DNA of 64,000 nucleotides from Ichthyophis bannanicus. Lineage: Eukaryota; Chordata; Amphibia; Gymnophiona; Ichthyophiidae. The stretch covers positions 17,584,305 through 17,648,304 of the forward strand of contig CM066048.1 of NCBI GenBank assembly GCA_033557465.1, read 5' to 3'. The position numbers and the translations under genes are program-made. The first letter of the stretch is position 1. Each line of letters starts with the position of its first letter. This document shows, in pieces, positions 10,975 through 21,751 of the stretch. The notes under the pieces were generated by a model, which saw only the letters and a list, made by a program, of their open reading frames with translations, was not told where the DNA came from and ran no database searches.

Positions 10975-13885
10975 ATGGAGCCGCCTTCTCCCCAGCAGTG
11001 CCCTCACTGCGGGGACCTGATTTTCCAATTGGACTCCAATGCCTGGTGCCTCTCCTGTTTGGAGCCTGACCCTTCTTTCCCGGATCCCCCGGGCTACAGT
11101 GTCGGGAGAAGACCCTCCCTTTTTCGGATATCCCTCGACGACGTCTTCGCGCCCAATGCGCGGTCGTCGAGTCGTGCTTCTCTCCAGGATCAGGTATCCA
11201 CACAACAGTCTGTTAAGACTAGCCGAGTCTTGAGGGGCGAGTCTCATGCACGGCATGGCGACAGCTCCAGCCGACCCCTCAAGTCCCCCTTGGCTAATAT
11301 ACCCCGGCGGGAGTCCTCGGGCTCCAAAGCATTTACGGGGTTTCGGGATGTTCCTGAGGTTCGCTCCTCACAGAACATTCCCGAGCCATGCCCGAGGGAG
11401 GTACCCGCTTCGAGCGGTGCCGATTCCCCGGCGTCGTCGTCGAGTGTTCCACTCTTCGCCAGGGATCGTCAGCTGGTGTCATCGGCGCCTCCGGGGCCGA
11501 TCGACTCGACCGGGTCTGACCTCCCTACATCCCAGCCATGCTCGGGTGTGGTACCCGCTCCGGGCGGTACTGAGACCCCGGCATCGGCGTCAGTGTCGAG
11601 CGTTCCGCTCCTCACCGGGGATCATCAGCTGCTGTCCTCGGCGCCTCCGGGGCCGATCGACTCGGTCCAGCCGGGCGTTCCTCCATCACTGCCATGCGCG
11701 GGGGTGGTACCTGCTACGAGCGGTACTGACCCCTCAACGTCAGTGCCGGTGCCGAGCGTCCCGCTCCTCACCGGGGATTGGCGGCTGCGGTCCTCGGCAT
11801 CTCCGGGGCCGACCGACTCGTGCCGGTATGGCGTCCCTACGGGGGTAGTATCCGCTTCGGGCGGTGCCAACCCATGGGTGTTGAGTGACCCGCTCCCCAC
11901 CGGGGATCGCCAGCCACTGCCCTCGGCACATCTGGGGCCGATCGGCTCGACACAGCCTGGCCCTGCGTTCCGGCCATGCGCGGATGCGGTACCTGCTTCG
12001 AGCGTGCCGGCGTCGATGGTTCCACCCCTCGCCGGGGATGATCTCCTGGCCTCGCTCCCCTCGGAGCCGCTTGCTTCGAACCGAGCTGGGTCACCGGTAC
12101 CCCAGCCCTGCGCAAGGGCGGTACCGGTTTTGAGCGGCGCCACTCCGCCGGCGACGGCAGGGGCGTCGAGCTCAAGGAACCACCATCAACCTTCCCCAGG
12201 GACCTCGGGGTGTGTCGACCAGCACACGGGTGACCCCCCGGCATCGACGCAGCCGTCGAGGGCCCCGCCCTTTCCTAGAAAAGGGGCCTCGGGGTCTTCG
12301 ATCGCCTCGATCCCACCGCAGGCTTCCCCCCCCGCAGGGACTCGTCGTCGGGTGACCTGGCTCCCCTCGGGGACAGGCCGTATGCCCCGGCAGGTTTTCC
12401 CTCCGGGTAGGATGGGTTCGAGAGGGGGCCCGGCATCGGGCAGCGCCCGATCGACATCGGCGCCGGCGTCAGATGACCCACTCTCCACCGAGCACCGTCC
12501 TCGGGGGGCCCTTGATGCTCGCGGCACCGGTCGGCACGGTTCCGATCTGCGCTCCGGGATCTCCACCACCGGCGCGGTCGCTCCCGCCGGGGTCCTCGAG
12601 GAAGGAGTCGATCTCCTCGCTCGGTTCAATGCCCAGCCTGGAGTCGTCGTCCAGCCTGGCCACGGCACGTCTCGGGATCGGCCCCTGTCCCCTCCCGCAG
12701 CGCAGAGCAGAGACCGCTGGCCCCTGCCCTCCGGTGGCCGCGGATTCGCTCCAGTCACGGGGGGAAGTGCCGCCCCCGGGTTCGGGGCCGAGGCCGATTC
12801 CTGCGGCGCCGTCGGTGCCATCGACCTCTTCGATGCCTAGCTTGGAATCAATTCCAGGAGCCGACGACGCCATGTTGACTGCCCCGATCCGGGTCGGTTG
12901 GTCCCCTCCTCTGCCCAGCGGGCATCGGCCTGAGCGGCCTCTTAGTGCCCTGGCGGCCTCTCCTGCCATAACTGCTCCGGAAGAGCCGCCTTTTCAGGAT
13001 TTCCTCCTTGACATGGCGGACTTGCTGGCCATCCCTATCCCGGACCCGAGCCCAGGCCCTGCGGAACAGGCAGCCGTGATGCTTCCTCTGCATCCCTCCC
13101 TGCAGGATCTCCTGCTGGGGGCTTGGCGGTCACCTTTGAGGGTTCCGGCGCCGTCGACTGCGATGCAGGCTCTGTACCGGGTGCCTCCGTCCCCGGGTTT
13201 TCGGCAGCACCAGCTTCCACATCGGTCCATTGTGGTGGAATCGGCGCTGAGGAAGGCCGGAAGCAAGGAGAAGCATGCTTCTTGCCCTCCAGGCCGCGCC
13301 TCGAAGACGCTAGATACTCTAGGACGTCAAGCCTTCCAAACGTCTATGCTGGTGGCCTGAATTATTTCATATATATTTTATATGAGTCTGTCGCTTCGGG
13401 AGGTCACCAAGAGGTTATCTCAGTTATCCACCTTCGTATCTGCAACCAAGGCCTTTGAATATTCCCTGCTTCTTTATCACTGCAGGAATATCTCCGGGTT
13501 CCTTTCTCGTGCTTCACTGGACTCCTTCCGGTCGGTCAGCAGAGCCTCTGCTGTTGCCATTAGAGCACGCCGTACAGCATGGTTGCAGGCGTCCGAGTTG
13601 TGTAGACGGGCACAGCACAACCTGGGTAATTCTCCCTGCGACGGAGATCACCTCTTCGATAGCGAAGCCTTACGTCAGGTCGCACAGTGCTTCGCTAACC
13701 TTCCCAGAGTTAGCAGCCAGCCTAGGGCCCGGCTCCCCCCCGGCGGTGGTAAACGCCTCTCCAGACCCCCCTTCCATAGGAAGAGGAAATTTCAGCCCTC
13801 TGCCTACCCTCCAGGCGCGCCCAAGCAAGGGACCTCTCACCCCGGGTTGATGTCCCCGGGGCCCGCGCCAGGACTCTCATACTAA
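10975..13885 (+). pseudogene. DIRS-A gag-like gene, broken
   Basis: Gag is the presumed structural and nucleic-acid-binding protein of the element. The frame opens at 10975 with CPHCGD and later CLSCL, a C-x2-C pair arrangement like the zinc-binding start of the other DIRS gags, but the second CxxC part present in DIRS-E is missing. A Ser/Pro-rich middle holds about six imperfect repeats of ~50 residues (11391-12240). The reading then moves to another frame (12473-13360), which contains SMPSLESIPGADD and FQDFLLDMADLL and the HRSIVVESALRKA block seen in all copies. A single in-frame TGA at about 13358 separates this from the C-terminal part (13382-13885) with FLSRASLDSFRSVSRASAVA. So there is one frameshift and one stop. 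Confidence 0.8.
11391..12240 (+). repeat. ~150-bp imperfect tandem repeats inside DIRS-A gag
   Basis: Successive units start at about 11391, 11536, 11692, 11839, 11974 and 12106. Each encodes a variant of PCAGVVPASSGTD...SVPLLTGD...SSAPPGPIDS. Units differ by small indels that mostly keep the frame. The other DIRS copies lack this expansion. Confidence 0.75.
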
Positions 13886-15350
13886 GCATTTTTAGACTCA
13901 GGTGGGCGGCTGCCTGCACTTAACTTCCTTACCAGAAGTTTAGAATAGAGCTCTACTCTGGGGCTCGTTCAGTTGGAAAATGGTTCGGGGACTTATCTAG
14001 GGGTTCAGGTCTTCTCCTCCGTGGGAAAAGGAGACCACCTTACGCCGTGATAGCTATGGCCCACGGTCACCCTACTTACTCTTCGGTACGTCCCCGAACC
14101 CCTCTCAGCCAGTATTCTCTTGCTGATTGCTTCCGTACCGGAATTCCCCTCACCAGGGACTATCCCCTCATGTCCCCCGATTGTGCGGGGGACAAGTTCT
14201 ACGTGCAGGTCCTGGGGACACATATAGGGCCTCCAACCCCTGCGGCGTTCTACCGGACTGATGCTATCCTCCATCCCCCACGCTACCGCGCTCTTAGCTC
14301 GCCGATCTGCCCTTGCCCTCTGGGAAAGATCCCTCCCCTGACGGATCTTGCGACCACCTCTCCAGGTGGACGTTCTGGGGATCGATGGCAGATCCGCCTT
14401 ACCTGGGTGCTGCTCATGGAGGCAGGCCCCCCGGCGTGCCTGTGTTAGTACCGGAGGGGGCGTCCCCATGTCCACCGGCTTAGATATACTAGATATCACC
14501 TGCTTGGCAGGCACCTTTGGGGGATCCCCACAGTACCTGTTTTCTACCGCCTTTTTCCCCCTATGGCCGGTACTCACCCCCCCCCCCCCCGGGGGTCCGG
14601 CCAGTCCGCCTGCCTATTCCCCGATCGGCCCGTGGACTGGTGGTACCCTACTGCTGTGAAGTCAACAGCTCCTTTTTTCAGTTAGGTCCTCCTCCCGGAG
14701 GCCCGGACCCTTGTCTCTCGCTAGGGCAGACTGTGTACCCCTTCTGCTCCGGGGTACACCTCTACTCTTCTCCGGAATAGGCTCTCTAGTTCGTCCTGTC
14801 TTCCACTGTTAGTCCTCTGAGTTATGGACTCTACTCCTAAGGGAGTGCTCAGCTTGCCGTGAGCCCCCTGGAAGACCTGCCATCCTTCTCCTGACCCAGC
14901 TGACGCCTGGATCTCATGGCCTTCCGGATTTGGAACTTCCTCCTCGCTGCGGTGAAGTTTCCTTGATGACCTCGCTACTGCGTCTACAGTGCCTTCATCA
15001 CAGGACTACTTCCGACAACCCGGTGGGTAAGCAGTACAGGGTTCTAAACCATTAATTCATTAAAACTTAATGGCCGGTAAGCTGTATATGGTACTAGGTC
15101 ATTTACTCATTAAATGCTTAATGATTCTCTTCATGCACCCCTCTGACTACTCCCGTAGCCTGGGTTTTTTTTTGCTGTATCCTAATGGTACCTGTTCTGC
15201 ACTCTAAAGACTTGCCTCTGTAGTCTTTGGATTCACTGTTCCTCTATTCAACTCCTGCCCTCCATCCCTCGGGGGATGCCGGAGATTCAGGCTGGGCAAA
15301 TGGCATCCCGTCCTGGGCTGCGCTTATGGGATCTCCCCGGGCATCCTAAG
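13886..15350. other. DIRS-A internal region without recognisable genes
   Basis: This lies where DIRS-B, D and E carry pol and recombinase. No reverse-transcriptase, RNase H or recombinase motif is visible in any frame. An open frame of 133 codons (14047-14448) matches nothing I know. A ~50-bp imperfect tandem duplication sits at about 15025-15125, with two TCATTAA...CTTAATG-like units. Confidence 0.6.
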
Positions 15351-15359
15351 CTAGGGAGT

Positions 15360-15462
15360 CCCCACGTGTGAAGACTCATTCCTGCTTGTTCCTGGAGATA
15401 GCACAGTTACTTACCTGTAACAGGTGATCTCCGGAACAGCAGGAATTAGTCTTCACAACCCG
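15360..15462. repeat. DIRS-A internal complementary region (ICR)
   Basis: The left half (TGTGAAGACTCATTCCTGCT...GGAGATA) is the reverse complement of the element's left end. The right half (GCACAGTTACTTACCTGTAA...) is the reverse complement of its right end. The two ends meet here back to back, as known for DIRS elements, where the ICR is thought to template completion of circular DNA. Confidence 0.85.
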
Positions 15463-15539
15463 CCCACCTCCCCTAGGAGTTGTATCTCTCTTTTTCTCTA
15501 TTCCTTCCTCTCCTCTCCTTCCAGCTGAGCTATGAAACT

Positions 15540-15722
15540 CAACTGGGGAGAGGCAGTAGGAAGGGCGGGAAGCCACCGCGCAGGCGCGGGGGATGCTCCC
15601 AAAGGCTTTCTGATTGGATGCTGGGGAGCATTCCCGTGCGGGCTCCGTCGGAGACGTCTCCCACGTGTGAAGACTAATTCCTGCTGTTCCGGAGATCACC
15701 TGTTACAGGTAAGTAACTGTGC
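15540..15722 (-). repeat. DIRS-A right inverted terminal repeat
   Basis: This is the reverse complement of 10680-10845 plus ~27 extra bases at the outer end (ACCTGTTACAGGTAAGTAAC...). The extra end contains an 11-13 base palindrome and a perfect splice-donor-like CAGGTAAGT. Confidence 0.85.
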
Positions 15723-16150
15723 TTTCTCGCCTAGTGGAATGGCCGAGCAGGACGATTATGGAAGGTGACAGTTTTACTAATCAGATAATATCCTATCCTT
15801 GAGTGCTGTTAGGTCAGTCTGGGACCCACCCCACGATCTGCTCTGATCTGTTCTGATCTGATATTTTCTGCGGATTGACCCTGTGGGCTATATTACGCTT
15901 GGCAGATCTTCTATCCAAAGAGTGTTCTGTATATAGTTATATTTCTTGGACTGTTGTTCCTTGTTACCCTTATTCATTTTGAATACTGGGTTAGTATGCC
16001 CTTAGCTGCCTCAGATATGTTTGCAGTATAAAGTCATAAGAAACTTCTGAATTTTTTCTCTGTCTCCACCCATGCTGGTAAGAGAACACAACTCACTTGT
16101 CTGGACTAGCATAGCTGGATTCAAGGAAAGTACATAATTTGGTAAGTAAA
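15723..16150. other. No gene recognised
   Basis: This unique or unrecognised sequence between DIRS-A and the CR1-A tail shows no coding motif. Confidence 0.4.
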
Positions 16151-17767
16151 ATAAGAAGAACATAAGATATGCCATACTGGGTCAGACTAAGGTCCATCAA
16201 GCCCAGTATCCTGCTTCCAACAGTGGCCAATCTAGGTCATATATACCTAGCAGTTCCCCAAAAGACACAGGTTCCACAATGCTTGTACTGGGTCAAGCAT
16301 TGATATCCTGGGTCCCTTCTTAATAATGGTTTATGGACTTTTCCTCTAGGAACTTGTCCAAACCTTTTTTAAACCCAGCTACACTAACAGCCTTTACTAC
16401 ATCTTCTGGTAACAAATTCCAGAGTTTGATTACACGTTGAGTGAAAAAATATTTTCTTTTATTAGTATTAAATAGTTTACCCTGTAGCTTCATTGCATGT
16501 CCCCTAGTCTTTCTATAGTCTGATAACGTAAACAATCGATCTACGTTTACCCGTTCCACTCCGTTCATTTAATTTATAGACTTCTATCATATCTCCCCTC
16601 AGCCGTCTCTTTTCCAGGTTAAAGAGCCCTAATCTTTTTAGCCTTTCTTCATAGGAGTATCCTTCCATCCCCTTTACCATTTTGGTGGCTCTTCTCTGAA
16701 CCTTTTCTAAAATCGCTATATCCTTTTTAAGATACGGCGACCAGAATTGCACACAATATTCAAGGTGCGGTCTCACCATGGAACGATATAGAGGCATTAT
16801 AATATCTTTTGTTTTATTTTCCATTCCTTTCCATATGATACCTAGCATTCTATTTGCTCTCTTGGCCGCCGCTGCACACTGGGCCGAGGGTTTTAACATG
16901 GTATCCACAATGACACCTGAATCTTTTTCCTGGGTGGTGGTTCCTAATGTGGAACCTTGCATCACCATAGTTTGGGTTGTTCTTCCCTAGGTGCATAACT
17001 TTGCACTTGTCCACATTAAATTTCATCTGCCATTTTGATGCCCAGTCTTCCAATTTATCAAGATCCTCTTGCAATTTTCCACAATCCTCTTGGGTTTTAA
17101 CAACTTTAAATAGTTTTGTATCATTTGCAAATTTGAAAACCTCACTCGTTGTTCCACTTTCCAGATCATTTATGAATATGTCAAAAAGCAGCAGACCCAG
17201 CACAGATCCCTGGGGTATACCACTATTCACCTTTCTCCATTGGGAAAATTGGCCATTTAGCCCTACCCTCTGCTTTCTATCTTTTAACCAGTTCCTGATC
17301 CACAGTAGTACACTGCCTCCTATCCCATGACTCTTTAGTTTTGCCAAAAGCTCTGATGAGGGACCTTGTCAAAGGCTTTCTGAAAGTCCAGATACACTAT
17401 ATCAACCGACTCACCTTTGTCCACCTGTTTATCCATACCTTCGAAAAAACATAACAGATTAGTTAGACAAGATCTTCCTTGTCTAAAGCCATGTTAGCTG
17501 TCTCCCATTAGGCCATGACTATCTACATGCTGAGTAATTTTATTCTTTATGATGGTTTCTACCATTTTTCCCGGTACTGACGTCAGGCTCACTGGTCTGT
17601 AGTTTCCTGGATCACCCCTGGAACCCTTTTTAAAAATTGGTGTTACATTGGCAATCCTCCAATCTTCAGGTATTAGAGTTGATTTTAATGATAGTTCACA
17701 GATTACTAATAGCAGGTCTGCAATCTCATATTTCAGTTCTTTCAACACCCTTGGATGTAGTTTAGTG

Positions 17768-17830
17768 TTCACTGTAAACCGCGCTGATGTCAATAGCGCG
17801 GTATAAAAGAGACTTTAAATAAATAAATAC
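17768..17830 (+). mobile_element. Tail-only L2-type insertion (~63 bp)
   Basis: These bases are absent from the otherwise matching CR1-A copy near 40865-40885. They consist of a GTAAACCGCGCTGATGTCAA hairpin arm, its partner TAGCGCGGTATAAAAG and an AAAT tail. They split the codons for PDGI/HPRVLKEL. Confidence 0.75.
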
Positions 17831-18557
17831 CATCCGGCCCAGGTGATTTGCTACTCTTCAGTTTATCTAATAGTTGGAATACATCTTCCCAATGTATCGA
17901 TATTTCCTTCAATTCTTCCGCACCTTTAAATACCACTTCAGTCATGGGTAACATCCCTACATCTTCCTCAGTAAAGACCGAAGCAAAGAATTCATTCAGT
18001 CTCTCTGCTGTTGCCTTGTCGCCTCTTAGTGCCCCTTTAACCCCTCTATCATCTAATGGACCAACTGACTCTCTCATAGGTTTTTTGCTACAAATTTACT
18101 TGAAAAAGTCTTTATTTTGCGTTTTTGCTTCCGCAGCAAGCTTCTCAAATTCTCCCTTTGCCTGCCTTATCAATGCCTTGCATTTGACTTGCCAGTGCTT
18201 GTGCTGTTTCCAGGTTTCGTCGTTTGGCTCTTTTTTCCATTTCCTGAAAGATGCTTTTTTGGCAACAGTCTCTCTGACCTCACCTTTAAACCATGCTGGC
18301 AGTTTTTTGGACTTCCTTCCACTTTTCTTAAAGCGTGGAATACAGCTGGTCTGGTCTTCTAAGATAGTAGTTTTCAACAACACCCAAGCTTGATGTAAGT
18401 CTTTAACCCTTGCAACTGCTCCTTTTAGTTTTTTCTTAACTATTTTCCTCATTTTATCATAGTCTCCCTTTCGAAAGTTAAAAGGTAGTACTGTGGATTT
18501 CCTTACTATCCCTCCTTCACTAATTAAATCAAAGGTGATCATGCTATGATCACTATT

Positions 18558-18722
18558 GCCAAGTGGGATGCTCCCAGGGGCTTTCCTTTTGGACGCTGGG
18601 GAGCATTCCCACGTGGGCTCCGTCGGTGCCAACGATGCCCCATATGTGAAGACTTAATTCCTGCTGTTCCCGGAGATCACCTGTTACAGGTGAGTAACTA
18701 CGCTTTCCCTGCCGTATATTAC
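18558..18722 (+). mobile_element. DIRS right-end fragment
   Basis: The segment matches the right inverted repeats of DIRS-B and D: GGGATGCTCCCA, GACGCTGGGGAGC, the degenerate GTCGGTGCCAAC core, then ATTCCTGCTGTTCCCGGAGA and ACAGGTGAGTAACTACGCT. Only the terminal ~165 bp is present, joined directly to CR1-A ORF2 on the left. Confidence 0.8.
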
Positions 18723-18845
18723 TCCTTCCCCTCTCCCTCTTATCCCTCTCTTGTGCTCCTCTTTCTCTTCTCTTTACTGTCGATTATATTTCTTTTCTTA
18801 CTTTTCTTGTCTTTTGCTTTTATTGTAACATAGTAACATATGCCA

Positions 18846-20190
18846 AACAAATCTGATTGAGTTCTTTGACTGGGTGACCAGGGAACTAGATCAGGGGCAT
18901 GCGATGGATGTCATCTACCTGGATTTCAGCAAAGCCTTTGATACTGTTCCTCATAGGAGGCTTGTCAATAAACTCAGTAGTTTGGGGATAGATCCCAAGA
19001 TGGTAAATTGGATCAGAAATTGGTTTACTGACAGACGACAGAAGGTGATGGTACAAGGAGCTCACTCGGATGAAAGGAAGATGATTATCGGGGTGCCCCA
19101 GGGGTCGGTCCTGGGTCCGGCACTGTTCAATGTATTTGTGAGTGATATTGCTGAAGGACTGCATGGAAAAGTCTGTCTTTTTGCAGGTGACACACAAATT
19201 TGCAACAGAGTGGACTCCCCCGAGGGAGTGGTTAACATGAGGAATGATCTACAAAAGCTGGAAGAATGGTCTAATGCTTGGCAATTAAGATTTAATGTAA
19301 AGAAGTGCAGAGTCATGCACTTGGGAAGCAGAAATCCAAGGGAAATGTACACGATAGGGGGCGAGAGATTGGTGTGTACGGCTCAGGAGAAAGACCTTGG
19401 AGTGATTATTTCTGAAGATTTCAAGGTGGCAAAACAGTGCAACAAGGCGGTGGCAAAAGCCAGGAGGATGTTGGGCTGCATACGAAGAGGAATTACCAGC
19501 AGAAAGGAAGAGGTTCTTATGCCACTGTACAAGTCTCTGGTGAGGCCTCACTTGGAATACTGTGTTCAGTTTTGGAGACCATATCTTGCAAAGGATGTAA
19601 AAAGACTGGAAACTGTTCAGAGGAAGGCGACCAAAATGATTTGAAGCCTGCGTCATAAGCCTTATGAGAATAGACTTGAATAGACTTGTACACTTTGGAG
19701 GAGAGGAGGGACAGGGGAGATATGATTCAGATCTTTAAATACTTAAAGAGAAATAATGAACAAACAAACCTCTTCCAAAGACGGAGAAGCTGCAAAACTA
19801 GAGGGCATAACATGAAGCTACAAGGTGGTAAATTGAAAGGCAATGTCAGGAAATACTTTTTCACTGAAAGGGTGGTGGATGCTTGGAATGCGCTCCCGAT
19901 GGAAGTGATGGGGGCAAATACGGTGACGGAGTTCACAAGGGCATGGGACAGACACAGTGGATCACTTTACAGCAACAAGAAAATATCAAAATAATCTGAA
20001 CCATCTAATTCCTTAACAAATAGGGGTGTACTACAAGGAGTGGTGGGATCACCCCTAAACAAAGACATGCGGAAGGGGGGGCCTGCACAGAGTGGCAGGT
20101 GTACCTATTCTTGACATCGTACTGGGCAGACTAGATGGACCATACTGGTCTTTATCTGCCGTCAATTACTATGTTACTATGTATGTTATG
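18846..20190 (+). mobile_element. CR1-B LINE, 5'-truncated, nested in CR1-A
   Basis: This is a different CR1 family, whose tail reads TGGTCTTTATCTGCCGTCA and ends in repeats of TATGTTACTATG. It starts within the reverse transcriptase. The main frame (18874-19644, 256 residues) contains MDVIYLDFSKAFDTVPHRRL, GVPQGSVLGPALFNVF and LFAGDTQIC; the active site FADD is FAGD here. A stop at about 19642 and a shift precede the C-terminal frame 19686-19994, which has KYFFTERVVDAWNALPMEV. The insertion lies inside CR1-A ORF2, so CR1-B moved after that CR1-A copy landed. Confidence 0.85.
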
Positions 20191-20830
20191 ACCCAGTCGA
20201 TACTGGGGTAATTGAAATCACCCATTATTATTACTGGGCTGTAACGTTTGTTAGCTTCCTTGATTTCTTTGAGCATTTCATCGTCCATTTGGCCAGGCGG
20301 TCGATAGTACACCCCCACTGCCATCGCCTTCCCCTTTTTACATGGAATTTCAATCCATAGAGATTCTACAGCAAATTTTGTTTCCTGCAAAACTTTAATC
20401 CTTTCTGACTCAGTGCCCTCTCTAACATAGAGCCCAAACCCTCCACCAATTTGATCAGCTCTATCATTACGATATAGTTTGTACCCAGGTATCACAGTGT
20501 CTCACTGGTTGTCCTCCTTCCACCATGTCTCTGATATTCCAATCATATCTAACCTTTCATTTAGTGCTATATATTCTAACTCTCCCATCTTATTTTTTAG
20601 ACTTCTAGCATTTTCATACAAGCATTTTAGGGACTGTATTTTATTCATATTAATTTGGCTATTGGTAGACATGGGTAATTTGGGATCTTTAAGCTCTCTC
20701 TGCTCCATACTCGAGGGCATTTGGGCTACTTTACTCTTTTTTGGAACCTCTCTGCTTTTGGTAGTATCCTTCAAGGATACATTCTTCCGAACCATGCGCT
20801 CTTGGGCGACTGTCGGCTTTCCCCTATTAT

Positions 20831-21751
20831 CTAGTTTAAAAGCTGCTCTATCTCCTTTTTAAAGGTTAATGCCAGCAGCCTGGTTCCATCCCGGATAAGG
20901 TGAAGCCCATCCCTTCGGAAGAGCCCCTCCTTTCCCCAGAATATTCCCCAGTTCCTAACAAATCCGAAACCCTCATCTCTGCACCATTGTCTCATCCACG
21001 CATTGCGACTCCGGAGCTCTGCCTGCCTTTTGGGTCCTGCACATGGAACGGGAAGCATTTTGGAGAACGCTACCCTGGAAGTTCTGGATTTCAACTTCCT
21101 ACCTAAAAGCCTAAATTTAGCCTCCAGAACCTCCCTACCACATTTTTCTATGTCATTGGTACTGACATGTACCAAGACAGCAGACTCCTCCCCAGCACTA
21201 TCTAAGACCTTATCTAGGTGGCGCGTGAGGTCCGCTACCTTGGCACCAGGCAGGCATGTTACCAGGCGATCCTCACGTCCACCAGCCACCCAGCTATTTA
21301 CATGCCTAATGATCGAATCACCAACTATAACGGCTGTCCTAACCCTTCCCTCATGGGCACATGGCCCTGGAGAAACTTCCTCGGTGCGAGAGGGTTTTAC
21401 ATCACCTGGAGGACAGGTCCTAGTTACAGGATCACTTCCTGCCATGCCAGGGTGATGCTCTCCTGTCACATGACCTCTCTCCTCCATGGCAACAGGGATG
21501 CTGCCAGACTGGAGGTGGGACTTCAGGACTATATCCCTGTAGGTCTCATCTATGTACCTCTCTGTCTTTCTTATGTTTTCCAAGTCTGCTACTCTAGCCT
21601 CTAGAGAACGGACTCGTTCCCTGAGAGCAAAGAGCTCCTTGCACCTAGTGCACACGTAAGACCTCTCACCAACTGGGAGAAAATCATACATGTGCCACTC
21701 AGTGCAAAAGACTGGAAAGCCCCCATCTCGCTGCTGGACTGCTGTCTGCAT
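20831..21751 (-). CDS. CR1-A ORF1 protein with esterase (SGNH hydrolase-like) domain
   Basis: This intact 306-residue frame is the ORF1 of the CR1-A element. CR1-type ORF1 proteins are known to bind nucleic acid, and some carry an SGNH/GDSL-like esterase domain of unclear role. The N-terminus has a cysteine motif (CTEWH...YVCTRCKEL, about residues 16-41), followed by a likely short coiled coil (FALRERVRSLEARVADLENI). From about residue 140, VIVGDSIIRHV is the GDS block, VHVSTNDI supplies the Asn-containing block, and RRDGLHLIRDGTRLLA near the C-terminus has the DGxHL catalytic Asp/His block. ORF2 follows in the same direction after a short gap. The start Met at 21751 is the first in frame and leaves room for the cysteine motif. 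It may be complete, though ORF2 of the same copy is dead. Confidence 0.8.
   Translation of the reverse strand: MQTAVQQRDGGFPVFCTEWHMYDFLPVGERSYVCTRCKELFALRERVRSLEARVADLENIRKTERYIDETYRDIVLKSHLQSGSIPVAMEERGHVTGEHHPGMAGSDPVTRTCPPGDVKPSRTEEVSPGPCAHEGRVRTAVIVGDSIIRHVNSWVAGGREDRLVTCLPGAKVADLTRHLDKVLDSAGEESAVLVHVSTNDIEKCGREVLEAKFRLLGRKLKSRTSRVAFSKMLPVPCAGPKRQAELRSRNAWMRQWCRDEGFGFVRNWGIFWGKEGLFRRDGLHLIRDGTRLLALTFKKEIEQLLN

Larger units (their letters stand above)
10680..15722 (+). mobile_element. DIRS-A: DIRS retrotransposon with gag but no pol or recombinase
   Basis: The element starts with TCTCCAGGAACAAGCAGGAA and ends with ACAGGTAAGTAACTGTGC. Its terminal repeats are inverted over ~165 bp (10680-10845 and 15540-15722), and an internal complementary region lies just before the right repeat, the standard DIRS layout. 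Only a gag-like gene is present (10975-13885). About 1.4 kb between gag and the ICR (13890-15350) shows no reverse transcriptase, RNase H, methyltransferase or recombinase. The copy must therefore depend on enzymes from other elements such as DIRS-B, D or E, if it moves at all. It is about 5.0 kb against 5.7-5.9 kb for the complete copies. Confidence 0.85.
16320..20795 (-). pseudogene. CR1-A ORF2 (endonuclease/reverse transcriptase), broken
   Basis: ORF2 would nick target DNA with an APE-type endonuclease and copy the RNA there. The endonuclease part at 20795-20169 shows YENARSLKNKM, ISETWWKEDN and MGDFNYPSIDW. After the nested insertion it resumes at about 18557 with LGNSDHSMI, which contains the catalytic SDH. 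Reverse-transcriptase parts follow: KSSKSPGPDGI (about 17830), IANVTPIFKKGSRGDPGNYR (about 17640), IPQGSVLGLLLF (about 17210) and FANDTKLF (about 17125). In the last one, the first Asp of the usual FADD is Asn. The C-terminal [19 protein letters not shown] lies at about 16450-16400. Frameshifts at about 16560, 16900, 17360 and 18090 leave it non-functional. Confidence 0.85.

Noticed and set aside
12186..12821. 211-codon minus-strand frame opposite DIRS-A gag
   Set aside because: It is the GC-rich antisense of the gag repeats, with no motif; the plus-strand frame matches other gags.
14005..14577. 190-codon minus-strand frame in DIRS-A interior
   Set aside because: It has no recognisable motif, no counterpart in other DIRS copies and no partner frame.
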